From a virus: DNA of 48,739 bases. Shown piece after piece: positions 1 through 9,900 of the stretch. Both the position numbers and the translations under genes were made by a program. The stretch lies in the IMG/VR virus record IMGVR_UViG_3300029926_000006, positions 1-48,739 of that record; one strand, written 5' to 3'. The notes beneath the pieces are model-generated. The model did not search any database. It saw only the letters and a list, made by a program, of their open reading frames with translations, and was not told the origin of the DNA. Position 1 is the stretch's first letter. The number at the start of each line of letters is the position of its first letter.

Positions 1-99
1 CGAATGGTGAAGTGGTTATCCCGGTTGCAGACTTTGCTGCTGACTTTGTGGGCAGTGAGCATTTTGAAGCGTTGCGTCCGCACATGACATTGAGTGCTG
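1..99. repeat. Terminal overlap, left copy (circular closure)
   Basis: Bases 1-99 are identical to bases 48641-48739. The reading frame of the gene open at the right end continues in frame at the left end. This is what a circular or circularly permuted genome gives when an assembler leaves a k-mer-length overlap. A physical 99-base direct terminal repeat is less likely because it would split a coding gene. Confidence 0.95.
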
Positions 100-596
100 A
101 TACCGTATCACCGTTCAGAGCAGAATCCGAGAAGGAGGCCACCGAGAACTATACGCGGCGTCTGGTTGAAGAGGCGAATGAAAACGTATCTGAATATGCA
201 GAGAACCAAGCGATATTTACTAACACGGTGGACCAGCTAGTTGCTACCGGGCAGGTCAATAAGAAAGCGGCAAAGCAGATGGCCCTAATCGTACCCGCGT
301 GGGCTACGGTGATGAGTCGTCACACAGGGATGCCGGTTGCAGAACTGTATGCCAAGGTGGGCTTGACCATTGAAGGACCGTTTGAAGAACGTAAGGCGGC
401 GGTGGCTGAAGGTGCTGCTGAGATAGGATTGATACTGGACCAGCAAGATTTCGGTGACGTTAGCTTTGATGAGCAACATACGCTTGCTGAGACTGGTGAA
501 GCGATCACCGTCAAGAGGTCCGCACAGCGCGTGTTTGAACAAAAACGAAAACAACGTACAATGACTCAAAACTTATTGGATTGTTTATATGGCTGA
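1..596 (+). CDS. Internal virion (ejection) protein, C-terminal part
   Basis: This is the 3' portion of the gene that begins at 47296. Codons are read from base 3 and end in TGA at 594-596; joined across the circle the product is 646 residues. This part is acidic and mostly helical in character, with no recognised catalytic motif. It belongs to the run of internal-core genes that follows the tail nozzle gene. The next gene starts inside its end with an 8-base overlap (ATGGCTGA). A role in DNA ejection is inferred from position and from the hydrophobic segment in the N-terminal part. Confidence 0.85.
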   Translation, partial: NGEVVIPVADFAADFVGSEHFEALRPHMTLSADTVSPFRAESEKEATENYTRRLVEEANENVSEYAENQAIFTNTVDQLVATGQVNKKAAKQMALIVPAWATVMSRHTGMPVAELYAKVGLTIEGPFEERKAAVAEGAAEIGLILDQQDFGDVSFDEQHTLAETGEAITVKRSAQRVFEQKRKQRTMTQNLLDCLYG

Positions 597-945
597 TCTA
601 ACGCAAGCTGAACTTCAATCACTGCTGGCAAGCGGTGCCACTGTTGAGCGCAACAATGTTCAAATATCTGTAGCCGGTATGGTGCAAATGTTGCGTCACA
701 TGGGGTCCATGGTTGAGACTAATAAGGCGATAGCCAGTAAAACGAATGATGCCATGGTGGAGGCAGTGAACAAGCTGACTCACGCGGTGAAGGAGAAGTC
801 ATTCAAACCGCAAGACTTGAAACCGTTAATTGATTCACTGCTCAATAATAATAAACCCGGCAAACCCATTGCTTATGATTTCAACATTGAACGTAACAGT
901 CGTGGGGTTATGACCAAAGTTTCTGCTACACCTAAAGAGGAATAA
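589..945 (+). CDS. Small virion-region protein, function unknown
   Basis: A 118-residue protein translationally coupled to the upstream ejection-protein gene by an 8-base overlap. It has a helical N-terminal half (residues about 1-75). The C-terminal tail reads like a beta strand pair with the pattern YDFNIERNSRGVMTKV, a 'polar-aromatic strand, RNxxG turn, strand' ending I associate with small accessory proteins near phage tail genes. No enzyme motif is visible. It sits in the late structural operon, so a minor virion or assembly role is the simplest inference. Confidence 0.75.
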   Translation: MADLTQAELQSLLASGATVERNNVQISVAGMVQMLRHMGSMVETNKAIASKTNDAMVEAVNKLTHAVKEKSFKPQDLKPLIDSLLNNNKPGKPIAYDFNIERNSRGVMTKVSATPKEE

Positions 946-947
946 TC

Positions 948-1364
948 ATGGCTACATTTAATAAGTTTAATCAATTTGTCGAAGATAAAAATCACGGCAA
1001 ACATGACTTCAGTAACGATACGATTATGGTGGCGTTGACTAATACGCTACCTGTCGCAGGCAATTCCATCTTGGCTAACATCACTCAGGTTAGTTACACC
1101 AATCTGTCATCGCGCGTGCTGTCATTAGACTCAAGCGGTCAGGCTGGCGGGGTGTATAAAGTATCCTTCGACGACTTAACCTTGTCTGCTTCAGGTGGTA
1201 GTGTAGGACCATTCCGTTACGCGGTGATTTACAACGACTCACAGGCCACACCAGCCAAGCCGTTAATCGGTTGGTATGATCGTACCGCGTCTGTAACATT
1301 AGGTGATGGTGAATCCATACTGCTTGACTTAGACCAAGTCAACGGTCTGTTCGACGATCAATAA
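948..1364 (+). CDS. Beta-rich structural protein, probable virion decoration or appendage
   Basis: 138 residues, starting 2 bases after the previous stop, with AGAGGAATA as ribosome-binding site. The sequence alternates short polar and hydrophobic strands (VALTNTLP, VYKVSFDDLTL, FRYAVIYND, KPLIGWYD) and is rich in Ser, Gly and Asp, typical of an all-beta phage structural protein. The W-Y-D strand near residue 110 and the Leu-Asp-rich end are the most distinctive parts. There is no catalytic motif. It lies between the internal-core genes and the appendage genes, so it is probably displayed on the virion. Confidence 0.75.
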   Translation: MATFNKFNQFVEDKNHGKHDFSNDTIMVALTNTLPVAGNSILANITQVSYTNLSSRVLSLDSSGQAGGVYKVSFDDLTLSASGGSVGPFRYAVIYNDSQATPAKPLIGWYDRTASVTLGDGESILLDLDQVNGLFDDQ

Positions 1365-1376
1365 ATCGTTTGAACG

Positions 1377-3110
1377 ATGACCATATCACGGGTCGGCACT
1401 TCATCACAGAACACTAACAATGTCACCAGCATGTCTTTATCTGTTCCTGCTGGGACGGTTGATGATGATGTCATTCTGTTTTTTGGATCATGTGATGGCA
1501 ATAACGGGTACAACTTACCGTCAGGCTTCACGACGATCCATAATGTCAATTCGCCGGGGACCCACAAAAACTTACTGGCCTATCGGGTCGCTTCGTCTGA
1601 ACCCGGCAGCTACACTATCTCAGCATCCACGGGTGAACGTGGTATAGGTATATTCGTCACCTACCGGGGTGTCGATACATCATCCCCAATCAATATATCC
1701 ACCAGCAATACAGGCGGGTCAAACACCACAGGCGTATTGTCTGCCATAACACCACTGATTGATGATTGTATGGTGGCAGTATTTGCCGGGTTGGAAAGTG
1801 GTAACAATGGAAGCCCTATTGCAACATCGTGGCCCAGCACAATTACTGAACGTCTTGATAATGTCAACGGTCCTGCGGGTGGTGGTAGCGCATCTTCAGC
1901 CGGGGCCTTTGGTGATGTACTCCAAACCACTAAAGCAACGGTATCAGGCAACATTGGACTGACAGGTGGTAATTCTAATTGGGGTGTGATGTGCGTAGCC
2001 TTGGCACCGATAGTGGCGTCTGGTCCTGATTACACGTTGGAACTGGATAAGGGTGCGTTCACTACCAGTGGATATGCTGCTTCATTCTTACTACAACATG
2101 CCTTACAGCTTGCCAAAGGTAGTTTTGTCACCACAGGTCATAGTGCAGAATTTCTTCGTCAGTACGCCTTGTCGCTTGATAAGGGTGGATTTATCACCAC
2201 GGGCCACGATGCTGACCTACTTTCTCAATATGTCTTGCAGATTGCCAAGGGTGGATTCACCACCACGGGCCACGATGCAGACTTACTTCTTCAGTACAGC
2301 ATGGAACTTGCCAAAGGTAGCTTTGACACCACGGGCCATGATGCAATCTTCAGCTTTCAATATCGTATGGCCCTTGCCAAAGGTAGTTTCGCGACTACCG
2401 GGTATGCTGCTGACTTTAGAAAACAATACAATTTACAACTCGCGACAGGTAACTTTGCAACGTCAGGTCATGATGCAGAACTGCTTACTCAATACAGCTT
2501 ACAGCTTGATGCTGGCAGTTTCACTACAACTGGATATGGTACTGATTTGCTTACAAATTACAATTTACAGCTTGCTACAGGAAACTTCACTGAGGCGGGT
2601 TACGAAATGGGGTTCAAGCTGCAATACAGTTTAGAACTAGATACAGGACATTTTAATGAGGCGGGGTTTGGGATCTCGTTTATATTGCAAGAGTCAGTGC
2701 TTCAGGAAGCGTTACGCAAGCTGCATGAATATTGGCGGTTCATGGGTAATGATGTGGGCCATCCTGCTACACGTGGTCCGCAATATCACACGGGTGGTGC
2801 AGGCATTACGCTGGACGTTGTTGGTCAAGATGATGTCACGGTAACGAGGGCTGAAGAGTCGTTGATTGATAAACCCGGTGGTGATGCTGAGACTTTAATG
2901 CTGATGATGATTAACGATATATGGCGTCGCGTTGGATTGGACCATGAGAATCCATTAACGATATCAGCGGTACTTGAAATGGCAGGTGATGTGGCGATTG
3001 ATTTGAGTGAGAACGCGGGCGTGGTAACATTGCAACGACAAAATACATTTGTGGTGGACGAACTAGGCAATACCTTAGTTGATGAATTTGGCAATTTTGT
3101 GGTGGGATAA
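1377..3110 (+). CDS. Appendage protein with ten 22-residue repeats
   Basis: 577 residues in three parts. Residues 1-215 form a beta-rich, Gly/Ser/Thr-rich domain of the kind found in phage surface proteins. Residues 219-438 are ten uninterrupted 22-residue repeats, each beginning YxLxLAKGxF and continuing TTGHDAxLLxQ. Residues 440-577 are a helical, acidic tail ending in two near-copies of VDELGN/VDEFGN. Repeats of the general form 'aromatic, Lys-Gly-Ser-Phe, Thr-Gly' occur in other phage and marine bacterial surface proteins. A stalk or surface-binding role is inferred; no enzymatic motif is visible. The next gene begins directly after the stop. Confidence 0.8.
   Translation: MTISRVGTSSQNTNNVTSMSLSVPAGTVDDDVILFFGSCDGNNGYNLPSGFTTIHNVNSPGTHKNLLAYRVASSEPGSYTISASTGERGIGIFVTYRGVDTSSPINISTSNTGGSNTTGVLSAITPLIDDCMVAVFAGLESGNNGSPIATSWPSTITERLDNVNGPAGGGSASSAGAFGDVLQTTKATVSGNIGLTGGNSNWGVMCVALAPIVASGPDYTLELDKGAFTTSGYAASFLLQHALQLAKGSFVTTGHSAEFLRQYALSLDKGGFITTGHDADLLSQYVLQIAKGGFTTTGHDADLLLQYSMELAKGSFDTTGHDAIFSFQYRMALAKGSFATTGYAADFRKQYNLQLATGNFATSGHDAELLTQYSLQLDAGSFTTTGYGTDLLTNYNLQLATGNFTEAGYEMGFKLQYSLELDTGHFNEAGFGISFILQESVLQEALRKLHEYWRFMGNDVGHPATRGPQYHTGGAGITLDVVGQDDVTVTRAEESLIDKPGGDAETLMLMMINDIWRRVGLDHENPLTISAVLEMAGDVAIDLSENAGVVTLQRQNTFVVDELGNTLVDEFGNFVVG
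2031..2690 (+). repeat. Tandem array, 10 x 66 bp (22 codons)
   Basis: Ten in-frame 66-base units with no gaps, encoding residues 219-438 of the appendage protein. The invariant or near-invariant positions are the aromatic residue 1, Leu/Met/Ile 3 and 5, Gly 8, Phe 10, Gly 14 and a terminal Gln or Asn. Units 3 and 4 share long stretches at DNA level (CACCACGGGCCACGATGC), suggesting recent duplication. The last two units are the most divergent, with EAGY/EAGF replacing TTGH. Confidence 0.95.
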
Positions 3111-3707
3111 ATGGAAATTAAAAAGCAGATATTAGATTTTACCGACAAGCCTGTTCCTGATGATGATGATGCAATTCTGATTCAGGAACCCGGTGGTCTA
3201 ACACTGCGCACAGCATTAGCTGCACTTCATAAAAGCAAAATAGGCTTCTTTCAGTACGGTGATTTAGCAACCGCGACTGTACCGTTTGCCGTACCGGGCG
3301 ATAGCGTGTACCGCGCTTTGCCTAACGATGGTGAAGGTAACAGCACGCTAGACCAAGCACCGACAGGTATGACGCTGCTATGGAATGTGGACACTGACCA
3401 GTTTGATTTTTCTGAATTAGCCATCGGTGACATGGTGGATATAGCCGTCAACCTTGAGATCACATCATCATCTAACAATCAGCAAGTGGCCTTAAAGATG
3501 GTGCTTGGCATTGGTGGTACAGAAACAGAATTGCCGTTTGATTACATTAACCACAAATCAGCGGAAACATTCTTGATTTTACGGTACAAAGGCTTTTTCA
3601 TTAAGGATGCAAATATCCGTGATAACCCAGCCGAGCTACGCATTGCCAGTGATGGTACAGCAGACGTTAAAATACTAGGTTGGTACTGCAAGATAACAAG
3701 GCGATAA
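3111..3707 (+). CDS. Putative appendage or receptor-binding accessory protein
   Basis: 198 residues. The N-terminal 40 residues (DFTDKPVPDDDDAILIQEPG, then LTLRTALAALHK) form the short anchor-like segment often seen at the start of phage appendage proteins. The rest (about 45-198) is a beta-sandwich-like domain with alternating hydrophobic strands and a basic C-terminal end (WYCKITRR). It lies between the repeat protein and the giant virion protein in the late operon. A trimeric appendage or baseplate-type role is inferred from the architecture only. Confidence 0.7.
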   Translation: MEIKKQILDFTDKPVPDDDDAILIQEPGGLTLRTALAALHKSKIGFFQYGDLATATVPFAVPGDSVYRALPNDGEGNSTLDQAPTGMTLLWNVDTDQFDFSELAIGDMVDIAVNLEITSSSNNQQVALKMVLGIGGTETELPFDYINHKSAETFLILRYKGFFIKDANIRDNPAELRIASDGTADVKILGWYCKITRR

Positions 3708-3708
3708 G

Positions 3709-3915
3709 GTGATATCACCACGGGATATAGCGTCAGGCGGGTATCTTAATTCTCCTGTCAGTGTGGCGGCAAATGGTTACATAGCAGTAAGTGTGGATAG
3801 TGGCGGTGGTGGTGCGTATCCTGTGTTTGGTGCAGGTAGATTGCTGAAGCAGATCCAACAGGACGATGAAGAAATAATGGTAATACTAATGGCATTTATG
3901 GGGATGATTCGATGA
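3709..3915 (+). CDS. Small protein with GTG start, function unknown
   Basis: 68 residues, starting with GTG one base after the upstream TAA; no in-frame ATG occurs until the last ten codons, so GTG is the only sensible start. The middle is Gly-rich (SVDSGGGGAYPVFGAGRLLKQ) and the C-terminus is hydrophobic and Met-rich (EEIMVILMAFMGMIR). Its stop overlaps the start of the 2538-residue gene (ATGA), which implies translational coupling. Small size, a Gly hinge and a hydrophobic end suggest a membrane-active or capping peptide, but this is speculative. Confidence 0.6.
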   Translation: MISPRDIASGGYLNSPVSVAANGYIAVSVDSGGGGAYPVFGAGRLLKQIQQDDEEIMVILMAFMGMIR

Positions 3916-6900
3916 GCTTACAGGACTGTCTGAGAAAAGCAGGGAAAGCGTTCAATGCTTCCGATGCCACGGTCATCAATGAAAATGTCGAACAGCTTGT
4001 CAGTAGCGGTGTAGAACGGGCCACGGCTGAGACTCAAGCGGTTGAGCAGTTTCTATCACAGCAGACCGATGAGCTTAATGACATCGCCACACAAGCTGAA
4101 GAACTCGGTGCTACCGTAGCACGTGAGGACTTGACGCAACCTGACTATTTGGCAGACTTCACCGCGACGTCCGCTACTGATTTCCATGGCAGACTATCTG
4201 AAGCGATGTCAGCAAGCACCAACGCATTGTCGGTGAAGATATACGACGTCAGTGAATATGAGAATATGCAACTGTTCTTAACCGATGATGGTAAGGCCGG
4301 GTTTGCATTAGAGTACGATGGTGGTTTAATATCCGTGTTTAAGCACCCGGATTCGTCCATTGATGCAGCATTAGATGTCATCGTGCCAGCAGCCATTCAA
4401 GCTGGTGCTACGAAGCTGGAAGCGTTTGACGGTTTTTTAACCGCACGATATAAAGAATTTGGATTTGTCGAAGTATTACGGGATGATTGGAACGACAATT
4501 ATGCACCGGCTGGCTGGGATAAATCTGTATTAGGTACACCCGCTGTAGTGGCGATGGAATTGAAAGGAGTAGCGCAATATGAATACAATGAAGAAACCAT
4601 TCCGTTCTCGGTTCAACACCCGGTTGGAGTACGACGAGGCGATGAGTCGTTACAACCAAGTGATGCAACACCTGACCAAAGGCGCACCACGGGGCGTGAG
4701 TCAGATGGAAGTCTCAACGGACTCCCACGGGAAGTAGGCAATTTCAATGCAGCCGCCAGCAGTAAGATTGCAGCGGTTGCTGAAAATTATGTAACTCAAC
4801 TCGGACTGGAATACAGTCCACCCACCAATTACGCAACTGTCGATGTGGAACGTGCGCGAAGAATAGCTGAAGCGTATGAAGCTATGAAGCACGATCCAGA
4901 AAACCCTGAAGTTAAAGAAGCCTATGCCGCACTGACTGAAGAAGTCATTGCACAATACCAAGCTGCACTTGATGCCGGGTTGAAGGTTGAGTTTATCAAC
5001 TTTGAACGTGATGGTGATCCGTATGCAGCTTCACCGCGCATGGTGACGGATGACATCAACAACAACAATCACATGTGGGTGTTCAGCACACGTGACGGTT
5101 TTGGTTCAAGCGTCGAGATAGATGTATCAAACAATCCCTTATTAGCTGAGACAGACTTTGTCATATCCGGGCAGAAAGCACTGGTCAATGACTTATTCCG
5201 GGTGGTCCATGATTACTTTGGTCACGCTAAAGAAGGTGTCGGCTTCCGGGCCATCGGTGAAGAAAATGCGTGGCGTATTCATTCCGCTATGTTTTCACCA
5301 TTAGCGCGACAAGCATTGACGACTGAAACACGCGGTCAGAACTCATGGGTCAATTATGGTCCACATGGCGAGGCCAACCAGACAGCGACCAGCGATACCG
5401 TATTTGCAGATCAGAAAACAGGACTGCTACCACAATGGGTCGTCGATGAAGGTCGTATTGACCAGCCTATATTCAACCAAGATATCAATCCCACAGCGGT
5501 CCGCAATGCGCTTGGCCTGCACAGTGCCGTCGAGCAAGCGGTGATGGATACCGACTTACAGCAATGGTCCAAAAAAGCTGGCAACAATAATAAACAAGTC
5601 AAAGCATTAGACATAAAGATTGCTGAACTTCAGACCACTTACAAAGCGGAACAAGCTGAATTTGAAGCCGCTATGGATAGGTTAGAAGCTAATCCCGGAA
5701 ACCAAGAGGCGATTGATAACTTAGAAGATAAGCTGTCAGACACCACCGTGTCTAACGAGATATCAAAGTTGAAGTTTGAGCGTTCCAGAATTGCCAACAA
5801 TCCCTTGGCACCGGGTGTTGAAATCTGGTCGAAGATATCTAAGACTGCTGGCGTCAAGAAAGAAGAATTAACGTGGTTGGGATTAGAAGAATTTTTGAAG
5901 GTAGATCCTAAAGGAAAGTTCAGCCGGGAAACAGTTCTTAACTTCGTGCGTGCTAACGGCGTGGTGGTGGAAGAAACCATCGGTGATCAAGAGACATCAT
6001 CGCGCAATGAACTTGAGTGGGATAGCGGCACCGTGTGGGACGAGGAAGAAGCCTACATGCACAACGTCGAAGATATGATGTATGAGTTCGACGCTGGTGA
6101 TGATGACACGTCTTATATCAACATCGCTACCTTCATGGACAAGTGGATGCACGACAACATCGACACGGTGTTGGCAAATTACAAAACATCGCTGCCTGAA
6201 GGTGAGTTTGCTGAACTGACTGAACTGGACACGCCGGGTGATCAAATTGTCTGGTTGGCTAACCACTACCCTGTCAATGAAGATATGCGCAGTGAGGCCC
6301 GTGAGGACTTTGAAGAAGCCGCCACAGCAGCAGCGCGTGAAGCCTACTTGGATGATCCGACCTACATACATAAAGCCACCAACGTAGAAGATTTATACAT
6401 CTTCGGTAGTGACGACTTGGGTTATGACATTCGCCATGGTGGGTGGGATAACGCTAAATACATGATTGACAACCAACTCCATATTGATTCTCTCAATGAG
6501 ACTCAAATCCACGCATTTCATTATGCTATTGAAGAAGGATTGTTGGAACAAGTTGAGGACGTTAATGTTGCCAAGTGGGGCGATTACGTTATGGATGGTA
6601 GCTGGGATAACTACCGGGAAATCAAACTCATCCTACCTGATCTTGGCGGTCAAGACTTTGACTATGATATGCACTTTGAGGACTCCAACATCGTCGCGTT
6701 CCTACGGGTGGATGATAGAGATTTATCGACTGGTACTACAAGAGAACAAAAGCGGACTGTTGAGAAAGAAGATTTTAATGAGTTTGATGACCCTAGTCGT
6801 CCACGTTACGGGGTTAAAGTTACGGTTGATGGAAAGGTCTACCGTAGTGATTACGATACTGCTGAAGAAAGGGATGCCAACTTCATACCGCTAAGTGATG

Positions 6901-9900
6901 CGGGTGGCAATCAAGTAGACAACGTAGCCAAAACATTCTTCATTGATGAATTTCAATCTGACTGGCACCAACAAGGTCGTCAGGAAGGGTATAAATTCAC
7001 AGAATCAGACCGCGTAGAGGCGCGTGCAAAAGCTGAAGTATTGAAGAAAGAACAACAAGACAACCTTGACAGCCTTGAAGAAAAATATGGTGAAGATTGG
7101 AAATGGATGTCGTCCCATGAAGAACGCAACGTCAATGTAGAACTAGGCGATAAAATAAGAAAGTTGCACGAACAAGCAGACGCGGTCCCTAATGCGCCAT
7201 TCAAGGGTGATGCGTGGGTCAACTTAGGTTTGAAACGGGCCATCATTGAAGCCGTTGATAATGGGTACGAGTCAATCGCGTGGCCTAACTCACAAGTGCT
7301 GGTGGACCGATGGAGTGAAATGTACCGGGAACTGTACGTTAATCAGTACGACAGGAAGATGGTCAAAGGTATCAAAAAATTGACTGGTCAAACACCAGTG
7401 CAGTTGGACCTTGAAGGTAATCCTTATCCTACGACCAGCGATGTGTTGAACGCTTTTGACCTAGTACCGTCAAGTGAATCAGGTAGATTTAATTTAAAAC
7501 TAAAAAGCGGTCACAACACCATTGAAGCAATTCCTGTTAATGACGAAGGGATTGCCAGTACAGGTCGGTCCCTTGGTGAAGTAAGTAAGCTGACGTTTAG
7601 CAATGAAGGTCATGCAGTTGAATTTTTAAAAGATGTTGTCAAAACAGAATCAACGCAAGGCTACTTCATCATCCCAATCACAGATGAGCTACGGGCAGAT
7701 ATCAAGAATGATGGCCTGACCTTATTCCAAAAACAAAGCGGTGAAGCACGTGGGTATTATGATCCGACGAACGTATTGATCCGATTGAACGAAGCAGCCA
7801 ATCCTTCAACCTTCATTCATGAGTTTGCTCACTTCATGTATGACATGGAACAAAAACTTAAAGGACCAAACCTTAATGCAATCAACAACTGGTATCACGG
7901 CAATGCTGAAGATATCGCTGCTGAAGCGTCTGAGCATTATGGACACCTCATATCAGGGTTTGAAGTTGACCAATACTTAGACAACGGCACGACAGGTGAT
8001 GTGGAAATAGATACAGCCATCTTGGTAGCCACGCATGAGCAGTTTGCCCGTGGGTTTGAGTCCTATGTGATGGAAGGTAAGGCACCAAGTATGGAATTGC
8101 GCAATGTATTCCGGGTGTTAGCGCGTATGCTGACAGCAGTTTACAAAGCCATCACAGGCGGTTTAAGCACTCCAAACGTCACAGACGATATGCGACAGGT
8201 GTTTGACCGATTGATTGCTACAGAGGAACAGATAGCCGCCAGCGAAGCACGTGACCGCGCAGCACCTTTGTTTACTGATGCTGCCATGGCGGGGATGACT
8301 GAAGAACAGTTCCAGAAATATCAAGAGCAGGCACGCAAAGCTACCGATAAATCCAACGAGACTTTACGCGACAAGGTGATGAAAGAATTAACCCGCGTGC
8401 AGCAGAAGTGGTGGGGTGATGAGCGTGATGACATCATTGATGAGCAAGAAGAAATCCTACGAACTGAACCTGTCTATGTGGCACGTGCTCGGTTGCGTAG
8501 TGGTGACGATCTGAAATTGGATTATGTCTCTACGATTGAAATCATGGGTGTGAAAAATTTGATGGGTATCGTCCCGATGCGTGGCCTAACTGCAAAAGGT
8601 GGTCTAGGCACGCACCCGGATGAAGCTGCGAAAGTCTACGGGTTTGAAACCGGGGACCAGTTAATTGAAGCACTGATGACTGAACCCAAGTTGCAAGATA
8701 AAGCAGAGGCTAATGCTGATGCTGAAATGATTGAGCGTCACGGTGACATCATGAACGATGGCACGCTGGAAAAACTAGCCGATGACATGGTCAGAAATGA
8801 GCAGCGCGGTACATTGCTGCTGACTGAAATTAAGGCATTGTCTAAGGGCCAGAACGTACCACTGATTGACAAGCAAACTATCAAGGCATTAGCGGCTGAG
8901 AACATCGGCAAGCTGGCATTGAAAGATATCCGTCCTGACCGTTACCGCAAAGCTGAGATCCACAGTGCGCAGGAAGCAGCCATTGCATTATCTAAAGGGG
9001 ACCAAGTAGCAGCATTAAGAGCTAAGACCCAGCAGGTGATGAACTTCTACTTATGGCGTGAAGCACGTGATGCACAACTCACGGGTGGCAAGGTGGCTAC
9101 ATACATGGCCCGGTTCAAGAAGAAGTCACTGCGTGAACGTATCGGTAAAGCTGGCAACAACTATCTGGAAAACATTGACCGTATTTTAGAACGGTTTGAG
9201 TTTAGGAAATCAGTGTCGTTCAAAAAACATGCTGAAGCACGTGACTCATTGCAGGCATGGGTGGACCAGCAGGGCAGCGAGAGTGACATGATTGCCTTGA
9301 GCACTGAAGTATTAGATGAAACGTATGCGCGTCACTGGCGTGAGATACCGATTGATGAGTTGGTGGGTATTCAGGAGTCAATCCAAAGCATTGAGAACAG
9401 TGCCAAGGCGTTGAACAACATCATCATCAATGAAGAGAAGTTGACCTATGAGCAGACCATCACCCGGATGCTGAATCAGATGGGCCAACTTAAAGATAAA
9501 GTTTTCCCACAATATAAAGATTCTGTTGACAATGGTGGTGTGCGTCGCTGGACTGAAAACTTCCTGACTGAACAGGTCAAAATCCCATGGATGATGCGCT
9601 GGTTAGACAACGGTGAAGAAGTGGGGATCATGCACCAAACCATTATGCAGCCGATGAACAACGCTTATGATGCTGAAGTGCGTATGTGGGACCGGGTTGG
9701 TAAGGTGGTGATGCAGGCCATCAATGGTCGTAGCAAGGATGATGTCAAACGTCACCAGCAAGAAATCAGCATCCCTGAAATTGCCAATACTGAAACCAAG
9801 CTGGAAGGTAAGCTGCTCGGTCATCAAATTATTGCGGTTGCATTGAACACAGGTAACGAAGGTAACTTGCGGAAGATGCTACTCGGTGAAGGATGGGCCA

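Noticed and set aside
1-99. Physical direct terminal repeat as in T7
   Set aside because: 99 bases lying inside one coding frame fits an assembly overlap better than packaged repeats; coverage data would decide.
2053-2634. Long plus-strand frame (193 codons) inside the repeat protein
   Set aside because: It is open only because the 66-base repeat is a multiple of three with no stop in that frame; the other frame gives the clean 22-residue repeat.
4145-4671. Minus-strand frames within the giant virion protein gene
   Set aside because: They lie opposite an uninterrupted conserved coding frame, lack ribosome-binding sites and resemble no protein.
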